Positions 21,471 to 32,300 of a stretch of 64,000 nt of DNA are shown here, one piece after another. Numbering within the stretch: position 1 is the stretch's first letter; each line of letters starts with the position of its first letter. The notes under the pieces were generated by a model that did no database searches, was not told the origin of the DNA, and worked only from the letters and a program-made list of their open reading frames with translations. Where the stretch lies: assembly GCA_947471745.1 (NCBI GenBank), contig CANJKZ010000910.1, positions 2,944,501 to 3,008,500 on the forward strand, given 5' to 3'. The position numbers and the translations under genes were made by a program. The stretch is from Closterium sp. Naga37s-1 (lineage: Eukaryota; Streptophyta; Zygnematophyceae; Desmidiales; Closteriaceae).

Positions 21471-22269
21471 TGGAATCAGAGCAGGTCGACCCTCCTGGGT
21501 CGATCCTGTGCATGGGCCCACCATTGTCTTCCGCTGCTATACTGCCTATCGCGCGCCTCGGGCGCGCACTGTCGTTCTGCCTGCCGCGCGCCCATGGCGC
21601 GCGGCCCTTTTTCTTCCCGCCGCGCGCTCGAGTCGCGCGGCGGTTTTCTGACCGTCGCGCCGCCCTGGGGGCCACACGACGCCCTTCTCTGCTCATCGTG
21701 CGCCCCGTGGCGCGCGGCGGTACCCTGCCCGTCGCGCGCCCCGGGGCGCATGGCGGCTTCGTTGCACGGGGGGCTCGTGCGCGCCCCCCCCTCGTCGCCC
21801 GTCGCGGCGCCAACGGGGGCCCGCGCGGCCCCAATTCCCGTCGCCTGTCGAGGCGACCCTGGGGGGGGCCGCGCGACTGAAGGGGGGGCCGCGCGTCGGC
21901 CCCTCCCGTCGTCATCCCGGCCCTGCCCCGTCCCGGACCTGCCCCGGCCCCGACCCTGTCCCGGCCCTGCCCCGGCCCCGACCCTGTCCCGGCTCTGCCT
22001 CGGCCCCGTCGCGGCCCTGCCCAACTGCCGCCCCTGCTGCTGCCCTGCCCTGCGTTGGGGTTTGGGGGTGGCGAGTGTGGGGGTGACGGATGTGAGTGGT
22101 CTCCCCTACTCCTCCTCCTCCGTCTCCCACTGCTGCAGCTGCCGCTGAGGGGGGTGGGTGTGTGGGAGCCTATGGAGTGGTGCTAAGGGGTGGAGTGAGA
22201 GTGAAGATAGGGGTGCAGCAGGGGGTGTGTGAAAGGGGGGTGGGATAGTTTGGGGAGGTTGAAGGGGGG

Positions 22270-22510
22270 TGGCCGCCGTGAAGCCCGCAGCTCCAGTCGC
22301 CCGTGAGACCGTTGCGCGAGTAGCCCGTGAGCCCGTTGCGCCAGTCGCCCGTGAGCCAGTTGCTCCAGTCGCCCGTGGGTCCGTTGCTCCTGCAGCTCAG
22401 AGTTAGTCGCGGAGCCAGTTACTCCAGTAGCCCGTGTGCCAGTTGCTCCAGTTGCCAGTGTGCCAGTTGCTCCAGTTGCCCGTGTGCCAGTTGCTCCAGT
22501 TGCGCCGTGT
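22270..22510. repeat. 15/30-bp tandem repeat inside element E
   Basis: Degenerate units such as GTTGCTCCAGTCGCCCGTGA repeat about eight to ten times. Confidence 0.8.
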
Positions 22511-22732
22511 GCCAGCAACTTCAGCTGTCGCCCACTACCTCCTCTCCTCTCATAGTCCCTCCTCCTCCACACTTGCCCTCTGCGATAGCCTCTAGCTTTG
22601 CTTACATTTGTGAACTTTAAACTGTTGCTTCTTGTACTTGTGCTCAGAATGTGTGGTGACATTGTGATCCACCCTGAGCTTGCTTTGCTTTGCTTGTTGT
22701 GCTGATTACACCCCACTTTGGCTATGGGGGTG

Positions 22733-22875
22733 TGTCAGAATGTTATGTTTTGTCTAGCCTGCAGTGGGGTACTCAATAGTGAGTACAGCCCAATTTAGGG
22801 TTTGCTATATGTACTCAACTGCTTGCTAGTGAAACCCCTCTCTTTCTCATTTCTAACTTCCTTTGGTTTCTAACA
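22733..22875 (+). repeat. Element E 3' LTR
   Basis: 143 bp. The only visible difference from the 5' copy is C to G right after the telo-box (22795-22803). Confidence 0.92.
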
Positions 22876-22880
22876 GCATG

Positions 22881-25785
22881 AGCTACTGCTTAGGTCTTGG
22901 GCCAGCTGTAAGGAGGGCCCGCATGCTCAATTGCAACTTGTGTCAGCTGTTGGTTTTGCTGCTCTTGTACGCGTTAGCAGCCCTCGCCCTGCACGAACTC
23001 ACATTCCATACTCACACAAAAGGAAACAAGCACACCACACCCCCTACCTCATACGCAAGCATCCCCAAACGCATACAGGCTTGAATCTTCTTATGTACAG
23101 TGCAGTTCGTGATACCGCTGCCCACCCTCCGTGTTCCCGTTCCTCACCCTTCCTCGCTTCGAACTGCTCCTTTGTATTCTTGCCCCACAAATTACGCCTC
23201 GCGCATCAACCATTTCTCTTACGCTCTTGTAGCCTCTCTCTTGCTTAAGTATTTTCAGTATTCTCTTGCGGTCTCGGATGGTGCTCTACCCTCAATGCTC
23301 AGTGCACATCCACGACACTCCGCCTCACCCATGTCATATATTTGGTCAGCTAACGCGCAGAGTGACGCTGTAAACCACTAAAGTGCAAGGTGTTAATCTA
23401 TAGAGGGAGGGGTTCTAAGGTAGATTGGTGCTCGGAGAAAAGGTCTAAGATTGTCTTTTCTAAATTGGATGCGAGCTAGCTAGCTTCAAGCACCACGAAT
23501 AAGTGGGGTCAGTCACCATACATGGCAAACCAGGTTGCATGGTGAAGACGCCCCCGTGCAATTATGGAGAGGGCTGAAACTAGGCTAATAGGATGGGCAG
23601 AAGTAGTGGTAGCAGTAGAGGCTTTGTGGACGAGAGCTCCACACTGAAAAAAATGCATTCAACAAGAAGGGTGGAGGCTAGAGTAAGCGATTGCGAGGGA
23701 GTTTCATCAATCAAGTGAAGAAGGCGAATTCGGGCATGGTGCATTTGGTGCATTTTGCTCAACGTTCAAGCCCTAGCTGCTTTGTACTGTGGCATGAGGG
23801 TATTGTACAGTGTATCACCTTACATTTTTTTTCGAACTTTTGTAAAGTTCGACTTTGATGCCCCACGCCCATATTATTAAAAAGATGTAGCGTAAATCAT
23901 CAAGGAGGGATGAGCAATGCGTCGAGCACAAGGAGGCAAATGCGTGGAGATATGCAACGGATTGGGACCAAGTGAGAGTCAAGGGCTGAAGAAGGCAGTC
24001 GTGCGAAGACAACATCTCAAGTGGCAAAAACGATTCCTAGGGGATAGGAAGGAGTTTTAGTTGGACTGCGAGTGTGAATGGGCGGCGGAGAGGAGGACAA
24101 GCAACCTGCTGTTTTGAAGTGGAGTTCTGTTGGCATGCTGTGTATGTCGAGTCAAAGCGTTGGCATTAGCGACGGGATGAGGAGATATAGAGCATGTTAA
24201 AGAATGGCTAGTAAAGGAGGACTGGCATAAAAATTCTCAAAAGGGTAAAGAGAGAGAGATGGGGAAGGTGGAGGGGTAAAGGAGCGAGGATGATGGGGTT
24301 GGGAGGAAGCGAGATGATGATAGTGTAATGTGAAAGGAATGATTACGGAAGAAAAGGTGTCCGTTAGGATATGTTGGAATAACACTTCCTGTTTTTTAGG
24401 AGGCCTCGTTATAGGGCAAGTCTTGTACTGAGCATAATAAATTAATGAGGCATGGGCTGAATCTTGCTGATGGTTAGAGGGAGGGGATGTGGATGAGGAA
24501 GGTGGGGAGGAATTTTTGAATACTCTAGCAAAAGGAGGGGCCAAGCATGGATCGGCAATAAACGAGGACGAAGCAGCTTCCATAAGGTCTGGAAAACTCT
24601 CTCTTGAGAAAAACTATGGATGATTGGATTAGGGCACGTGTCTTTTGGTGTAGAGGTTAAAAAAATAGGTCAAGCTTTTTGTTGGTAACCCGGTTCGCAA
24701 TTTTCGTTAAAGGCTCTTCGCGAGAATCGTGTGTCCTATCTCTGGCAATGGCAATGAAGTGGGACACTAAACATGGGTGGAACTCACGTACGAATTTTTT
24801 GGGTGCACGTTAGGTCAACCGTGTGTCCTGGTGGGCATGCCTCTTAAAAATGCGAAGCATGTGACCGTCGCAAATCACATCGCGCGCACAACCGATCCCA
24901 CATGGATGATGCCCGGCGTCGCCAGCGTTAAGGCGTGAGAACCGGGTAACCTATGAAGGTTGAACCTTGATACTCGAACTTTGGTGTGCCTTGTGTTTTT
25001 TGCAAGTTGGCAATTCGCGATTCGGGCCCGAAAGCTGAAATATTCGAGTACAGGTCGACCTAGGTTCAAACGTGAAAACTCGACTAAAAAACATGAACTT
25101 CAGCCTAAAATTCAAAAGACACTCGCCCTTATGGTGAAACCTACAGGTTGCAGAGTTACCAAACGTAGCTGCCAGCTTGCGGTGCACGCGCTGTTATATA
25201 ATTTGACTATGGGGATGGTAGTGAAAGATACTGCCCCAACCCCAACCACTGTTGCACCTGCATTTATTGAACAATCGTATAATCCAAGGCCAAGGCCAAC
25301 CCACCTTAGAATATTCCATCCATGTCTTATATCAGCAAATAGTACTTCAATGATATTTGTCAACGAATGCCACATAAAGTGGGAGAAGCCTGCCCGCATG
25401 CTTTTCATCATATGCAGGCTACCCCATTGTATGGGCACGGCGTCCTATTTAGAACCAATTCTGGAAGAAGAGGCAGAGATTTTTGTGCTTATGATGTGGA
25501 ACATGCTCATATTTTGAGATGGTGTCAGATGAATGGTGGATGCAAAATGTATTCTAGGGAATCAATGCTTGATAATGCCTCATGAGTTGGCAAATGCAAG
25601 TATTGGATGTTTGCCCAATATGTGTCTATAAATGCTATGGCCTCGGTCATTATGCACCATAAATTTTAACCGAACATATAGCTACAAACCAAGGGCGCGC
25701 CAACACCAGAGGTTACAAGATCGTTGGGCACCATTTATTGTACATTCGCAAGCCATCTTAAAAAATGGTTACCCTGTGAGTATCG
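22881..25785. other. A+T-richer gene-poor region
   Basis: Only short open frames occur, and none shows a domain. At about 24645-24710 there is a tRNA-like pair of box A (TGGTGTAGAGGTTA) and weak box B (GGTTCGCAA) about 45 bases apart. It is too degenerate to call a gene. Confidence 0.5.
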
Positions 25786-25789
25786 ATGC

Positions 25790-27934
25790 TACAGTTGCAC
25801 TGTAGCATTTCCCGTCCCATCGCCATTGGAGAAGTGCTACCACGCCTCCTTTCACGATGCATCACTCTCCTTTTCAAGCAGCAGATGCGAGAGACATTCC
25901 TTCCTCACCTTCAAGTTGGCATAGCAGTTCCGGTCGGGATCGAGGTCATGTCACACGCAGTTTGCCCCGCCTTCTCTCTTCATCCAGACTGGGTGGTGCT
26001 TCAGCTGGACGATGCAAACGCATTCAACTCCTTCAACCGGGTGTCCATGTTTGAGGCATTAAGGTGCTCCCCATTCTCCAGTCTCATTCCCTTCTTCCGC
26101 CTATTCTACTCCAGCCCTTCACCTCTCCACTACCGCAGTGACCCCCTTCTCCACACATTCCAGTCAGCTTCTAGTGTTCGTCAAGTCGACCTTTGTGGTC
26201 CTTTCCTTTACGCCCTAACGCAACAGCTAGCCATCCAACCAGCCCAGCAGCAGTCTTCCTCTATTTTCATTACCTCATACGCGGACGATACCTACTTGGT
26301 CGGCCCTCCCTCAGACGTCTTTGCCGCACACACTGACCTTACCGCCCGCCTTCTCTCTCTCGGTCTTACTGTCCAACCCTCTAAGTGCTCCCTATGGGCC
26401 CCTATGGACTTGCCTGAACACTGCATTCCGCCCCCGTGTATTTCCATCGCTGCAAACGGCCTCACTGTTGCTGGCGTTCCTACCGGCTCAGACGGTTACA
26501 TCATCTCTACAGTTCGTGACAAACTCGATTCTTTCACTTCCTCCCTCCCCTTACTGCATCAACTGCAGGACCCACAGATTGCCTCACGAATTCTTTCCCT
26601 ATGCATCACTGCCCGACATTCTTTCCTTCTCCGAACTGTCGCTCCTTTTCCCGAAATCCAAGAGCTACTCTCCTCATGGGACAGCACCATTTTCAGCCAC
26701 TTCTCTCAGCTCGTGGGCTCCGAGTATTAGAATCCCACCCCTGAACAGTCCACATCGGCCCGACCCCAAGCCTCGCTCCCTATCCGCTTGGGTGCATTCG
26801 GCATTCGCAGCTCTGCATCCATTGCCCCCCTCAGTTACCTCTGTTGCTGGGCGCAGACAGTTTTGACCTTATCCACCCTCTTCATCACCGATGGTGCTCC
26901 TCTTTTTCGCCCTTACATTACCACATACTCCATAAACCACTTAAACCCTTCAATCTCATCCACCGTTACCATGCTTCCCCAAGATATTCGTGACCGCTTT
27001 CCATCGTGGTCTGTGCAACAATCGGGCTACCCTCCTAAACTCTTCACTCACCTGTCCCAACACCTTGAAGCCGATCTGTTGGAGAAGGTTTGAGCCACAG
27101 TAACGTCCCCGCTTCGCCTTGCTCGCCTAACCTCTCTGCAGGGCCCGCATGCAGGTGACTGGTTCACTGTGGCTCCATCCTCCCCGCACATGCAGCTTTC
27201 AGAGACCGAGTGGCGCATTGCAGCGGCTATCCGCCTAGTCCTTCCTATTCCTCACCTTTCATCTTCCCAAACCTGCACCTGCAATTCCTTATTCACCGAT
27301 CCTTCCATCCATTCTCACGTCCTTCGCTGCCATAGCAACAATGAGCCTACCAAGGTGCACAATGCAATCAAGCGTGAAGTTCATTGCATTGCCTTGGAGA
27401 CTGGGTTCTCTGCGCAAATGGAAGACCAACACCTCCTGCCTGGCCACCGAATAGACATCACGTGCCGCGACATTAGCTTTGGTACCTCCTGGGCTTGGAT
27501 GTTCTGTTGCCGATCCTCAAAAGGGATTTCCGCACTCCAACGCAGCTACGGTGATCGGTTCAGCAGCAGCCACTCGTGAAAGTGAGAAGACAACCCACTA
27601 TGCTGCAGCACTACGTGACCGTCCAGACGTCAAACCCTTTCCCCTCATCATCGAAGCGTTCGGTTGCTTCGGTTCTTTGTTCAACAACTTCCTTCACCAT
27701 TGCAGCCGCAAAGGGGCGTCACAACTTCGCGACTTGAGTGGTGCCACAGATTCCCTTCCCCAGCTGCTTGAGACTAACTTCTGCAAGCGGATTTCTCTGG
27801 TCCACCAGCGTGAGCAGGCTTGCACTGTTTGTCGACATGCACAAATTCGTTTTACAAATGGCGTCAACCACACACCACCCGAGGTGATTTCCCTATCAAC
27901 AACTGACTTTGCTTACTTGGGAGAGGACCACTGA
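25790..27934 (+). pseudogene. 5'-truncated non-LTR retrotransposon: RT plus restriction-like endonuclease
   Basis: The frame 25786-26730 begins inside an RT domain (RPIAIGEVLPRLLSR). It shows the first catalytic Asp in LDDANAFNSFNR, a degenerate QxDxxGP block (VDLCGPFLYAL), and the catalytic YADDTYLVG. In-frame stops at about 26729 and 27093 interrupt the connecting region. This has LPIRLGAFGIRS and the Cys/His cluster CTCNSLF...HSHVLRC near 27270-27330. A restriction-like endonuclease pattern follows (HNAIKREV, RIDITCRD, then an LDV-like block), with a one-base frameshift near 27500 before SVADP and PLIIEAFGCFG. That order, RT then C-terminal endonuclease, is known from R2/NeSL-type LINEs. 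The copy lacks the N-terminal part and is inactive. Confidence 0.8.
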
Positions 27935-27987
27935 GACGTCACAGAGGCCTATTTGTAGGCCTCACTATAGATCTAACTTGCATGTCT

Positions 27988-28167
27988 TGTCAGAATGTGT
28001 AGTTTGTCTAGAATGCAGTGGGGTACTCTATAGTGAGTACGGCCCCTTAGGGTTTCCTATATGTATCCACCTGCTTGCTAGTGCAAACCCCCCTCCTTTG
28101 CCTATTTTCTCTTGCCTAGTTAGCCCAACCCTAGCTATGGCTCCTCATTCCTCGTACTATTCTCACA
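27988..28167 (+). mobile_element. Solo LTR with target-site duplication
   Basis: A 180-bp sequence starting TGTCAGAATG and ending TCTCACA is flanked on both sides by TGTCT (27983-27987, 28168-28172). It has the family palindrome (28023-28040) and telo-box (28047-28055). No primer site or body follows, so it is best read as the product of LTR-LTR recombination. It lies just after the endonuclease frame of the LINE. Confidence 0.85.
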
Positions 28168-28231
28168 TGTCTTTCCTTAGACTAGGTCTCTGGATTTGTG
28201 TTGTCTCCATTGTACATTTACTGTACTGTTA

Positions 28232-28300
28232 ATTAAGAGGTAGAATAGCACCCTGCCATCAGCTCGGTGCAGACCCAGGTTTCGATTCCCTGCTGGCACA
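28232..28300 (+). pseudogene. tRNA-Gly(GCC) relic
   Basis: The stretch GAGGTAGAATAGCACCCTGC continues into CA, a short extra segment (TCAGCT) and then CGGTGCAGACCCAGG with a T-arm-like TTCGATTCC. This matches the D-arm, anticodon arm (loop with GCC) and T arm of a plant-type tRNA-Gly(GCC) recalled from family knowledge. The 5' acceptor strand is missing, the anticodon arm carries an insertion of about six bases, and one extra T is in the T loop. It is a dead tRNA copy or a tRNA-derived SINE head. Confidence 0.6.
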
Positions 28301-28406
28301 ATCACACATTTTTTTAGGTTTTGATCCTACAACTAGCTTGATTCCCGCTTCCTCGTTCTCTACTGCTCTCAAATAATTGGCTCTTTTGACTTTCAAATGA
28401 GCATCC

Positions 28407-29273
28407 TGTTAGAGACTAAGGACGGAGTCTATGAAGATTAGGTGCCTAAATTTCTCAAAATCGTTGGTCCCTATTTCTGGACAGAATAGTTGCGCTCACA
28501 AGAAACGCCGTCGTCGAAAAGTGCACAGTCAGAACTTCACCAAACTCAAATATGTTATAGCCCTAATCCGTGGCTACAATTCCCAAGTTGAAACGTATCA
28601 AGAGGTGAAGTAAATCTCGACTTATCAATTTCGGCGCACAGGGAGGTATGCTGCCATAAGAACTTAACTCAATCACAAAGTTCACACAAGTTCACACAAG
28701 AGAATTAGAGTAGCACTAAACCAGGTGGAAGGGATAAGGAGGACGAGAGGGAAGGTCCCAAGAGAGTCCCCAACCAAGGAAACCCCATGCCATACAATTC
28801 CCTTCCCCATAGGCAACCCAACTTTGACCTTTGTCACTATCCCAACCTCCACAATCCACCTCAACCCAACTTGGCCACACTTGCCAACCTGGTTTGGTTT
28901 CTCCCAACCATTTGGCAGCAACTACAGTAGAAAAGACGAATTTCCCAACCCCCAAAAGTCTGTACCCCATATTGAGTCAACCCCACAACTTCCCATAGTC
29001 ACCACAACCAAATATCAAAAGCATACGAACTCCAACGTTCGTAACTTTCTAGTTCGTGCTCCGATTGAAGCGATACTTGGTTCCTCGGAAAGCTCTTGAG
29101 CAGAGGAGTCACTTCAGATATCTGCTCAAGCCAAATAACATTCACACACACACTCAGAAAAACCAAACCGCACAAAACACAAATTCTTGCACACACTCAC
29201 AACACACATGCAACGCACGAACATATGATGGGAGGCAGACAGACGTGAATGCGAATGGTAGCATCACTCAACA
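28407..29273 (-). repeat. Element F 3' LTR
   Basis: 867 bp, TGTTAGAGAC...ACTCAACA. No telo-box is seen. Confidence 0.95.
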
Positions 29274-29330
29274 AACTCCCCCTCTGGCTGCCAACCATCA
29301 TCCCACATGCCATAGCTCAAGCATGCATCC

Positions 29331-32300
29331 TCAATGCACACTCATCCCAGCAAGCTTCATGCCCTTCCAATGCTCAGATTCAGCCAGGCGCTTGGTGAGA
29401 ATGTCAGCCGCCTGCTGATGGGTCTTCACAATCTCCAGCCGCACCTCCTTGTCCAGGAGCCTCCTCACCCAGTGCCACTTAGGCCTGATGTGTTTGGTCA
29501 GCCCATGAAGACAAGCATTCTTCGCTAGCTTCACCGCCGACTCATTGTCACAGAAAATCACAGTCGGCTCCCTCTGACCAACTCCAATCTCCTCCAACAA
29601 ACGCCTCAGCCACACCACCTCCTTTGCCCCATGATGCAGGGCCATGTACTCTGTCTCACACGAGGACTGCCCCACCTCATTCTGCTTCTTACTGCGCCAG
29701 CTCACTGCACCACCTCCGAACAGGCACACATAGCCTCCAATGCTGGTGCCATCCGCTTTCACCGAGTTGAAGCTAGCGTCAGTGTAGCAGGTCAGGAGCA
29801 TCTCCCCCTTGCTCAAATCAGCTGCACTCCTCTGCAGCCTCTGCCTCACAGCACTGTACTCCAAACCCACTGATGCCGTTGCACTCACATAGCGGACCAA
29901 CCTCTTGGCCGCTTCCAGCTGCTCATGACTGGGGCGTGAAACCACACTGGCAAGCCTGGATGTTGCAAAGGCAATGTCAGGCCGTGTGTGGTTAGCCGCA
30001 TAGTTGAGTGCCCCAACCATGGAATGAAAAAGTTTCCTGTCACTCTCACCCACCACCTCCTCATCAGCACAGGGCTCTACAGTGAACCCCGAAGGCAGTG
30101 GGGTGGCTGGCTTTCCTCCATCTTGCAGCCCATACTTCTCAGCCAGCCCCTCACAATACTTTCTCTGGTGCAACCTCAACACTCCCTTGTCAAGGTCCCT
30201 CTCCACATGCATCCCTAAATAGTACTTCACATCTCCCATCTTGGAGCACTTAAACTGCATCTCCAGCATCTCCTCCACATGCTCAATCATTGCAGACGAC
30301 TCAGAGAAGAGCAGGATGTCATCCACATACACCAGGAGCATGAGAAACTGCTCCTTCTCCTGCAGCAGGAACAAGCTGTGATCACACTCACTCTTCTTGA
30401 AACCCCCAGCCAGCAGAGTCTCCTCTAACTTGTGGTACCATGCACGAGGAGCCTGCTTCAGGCCATAGATGGCCTTCTTCAGCCTGCACACCCTGCCGCT
30501 CCCATCATCCAAACCCTCAGGCTGTAACATGTACAGCTCCTCCAGAATGATCCCATTGAGGAAGGCGGTGGTGATGTCCATCTGCTTCACCCGCCATCCA
30601 CGGTATGCTGCCATTGCCAATGACACCCGAAGTGTTGTGCCTTTCCCCACAGGAGCATAGAGCTCGTTGAAGTCCTTTCCCTTTGTCTGCTGAAACCCCT
30701 TAGCCACAAGCCTTGACTTGTAGCGGGTCAGCGCCCCATCAGGTCCGTACTTGTGCCTGAAAATCAGCTTGGAAGAAATGGCCTTCTTCCCAGGTGGCAG
30801 CTCACACAGCTCCCACGTCTCATTCTCTAGCAGAGAATCATACTCCTCCTTCACACTCTGCTTCCACTTTTCAGCATCGGGCCCGCTCAATGCCTCAGCT
30901 AGCGTCTTGGGCTCAGGGACGGCTGCCCAGTAGCAGTGTGCTATCTCATCCTCATCACACTGCTCAGCCACACTCCCAGCCCTTACCACCTTTGGCTTGC
31001 CACGGCTTGCATAGGTCAGCCTGTTAGGAGGGCGCACATCCCTCCTAGGACGGTCAGCCGTACGTCCGGCACCTTGTGGAGCACCTTGCTCCTCCTGCTG
31101 CTGCGGCTGCTGCTGCTGTTGCTGCTGCTGCTGCTCCTCCACCTCAGGTTCTCCCCCATCCTCTGTCACCCCAGAGATCTCATTCTCAGAGACAGAAACC
31201 TCCACTTGCCTTGAAGGCCGCTGCACCTCATCGGCCTCGACAATTAGCGGTGTCGTTGGAAGCTTCTGCTGCTGCTGCTGCTTCCACTCCTTGTAGTACA
31301 AGGACTCAAGGAACTTCACATCCCTTGACACAGTCAGCTGCTGGCTGGTCAAGTCCCAAATCAGCCAGCCCTTGTGATCCTTAGCAAGCCCCAAGTGCAC
31401 ACCCCATCTCCCAGAAGCTTCCAGTTTTCCCCTCTTCTCCTTAGGCACATGAAACACCACCATGCACCCAAAGGCTCTCAGCATGTTCACAGCTGGTGCA
31501 ATCCCATACCACTTGGTGTAGGGGACCCACTGCTTGTCCCCCACAGTCGCCAGCACCCTGTTCTTCACAACAACGACCTGCCGCAGTGCTGTCACCCAAA
31601 ACGGATCCGGCAGCCCTGCACGCCCAAGGAGAGTGCGAGCACCTTCCTGCAGGGTCCGGTTGAACCGCTCAGCCACGCCATTCTGCTGAGGGTTGTAAGG
31701 CACTGTGAGCTGATGCTGGATCCCCTTCCGCTTCAGCTCCTTCTCAAAATCAGCGCCGATGAACTCTCCTCCGTTGTCAGTGCGGATCACCTTCACCTTG
31801 TGTCCGCTTTCCCTTTGTGCTCTCGGCATCCACTCCTTAAGAACAGCCGCTGCCACCTCCCCCTTAGTCTTGAGAGGGTACACCCACACCGCACGCGTGT
31901 GGTCGTCCACAATCGTCAAGAAGTAGCGGCTGCCCGAGAGAGAAAGGGCCCTCGTGGGGCCCACCACATCCATGTGCACTAGTTCAAGTGGTGCCTTGGC
32001 TGGTCCTGTGCTGCTGCTGAAGGGAAACTTCGTGAATTTGGTCTCAAGGCAGGTAGGGCAGCTCCCAATCTCCTTTGCTCCCCCCTTCACCTCCAGCCCC
32101 TTCAAGCACCCATCCTTTACCAACTTCTGCAGCATAGGAATGTTCACATGGCACAGCCTCTCATGCCACGTCTCCCAATCAGCCTCACCACTCCCAGATG
32201 AAGCCTTTGCCCATGCAGCTGTCGCATCCACACCAGCAAGCACCTCACCATGTGGCTGTTGTGGCTGCTGCACCTTCTTGACTGCATCCAGGGCCCCAGC

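Larger units (their letters stand above)
21328..22875 (+). mobile_element. Element E: non-autonomous LTR retrotransposon
   Basis: LTRs of 143 bp (21328-21470, 22733-22875) differ at one visible position and are flanked by GCATG (21323-21327, 22876-22880). The primer-binding site TGGAATCAGAGC is at 21471-21482 and the purine tract CTATGGGGGTG at 22722-22732. The 1.26-kb interior has no gag-pol homology. It contains G+C-rich leader repeats (about 21540-22030) and a 30-bp-type repeat (22270-22510). Its last 150 bases match the reverse complement of 1680-1830 in Z, so the two are the same family in opposite orientation. Confidence 0.92.

Noticed and set aside
24197..24583. 128-aa minus-strand ORF
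   Set aside because: No motif, Ser/Pro-rich composition and A+T-rich surroundings. Not distinguishable from chance.
24645..24710. Possible tRNA gene or SINE
   Set aside because: The spacing of box A and B is right, but the arms do not pair and no anticodon can be assigned.
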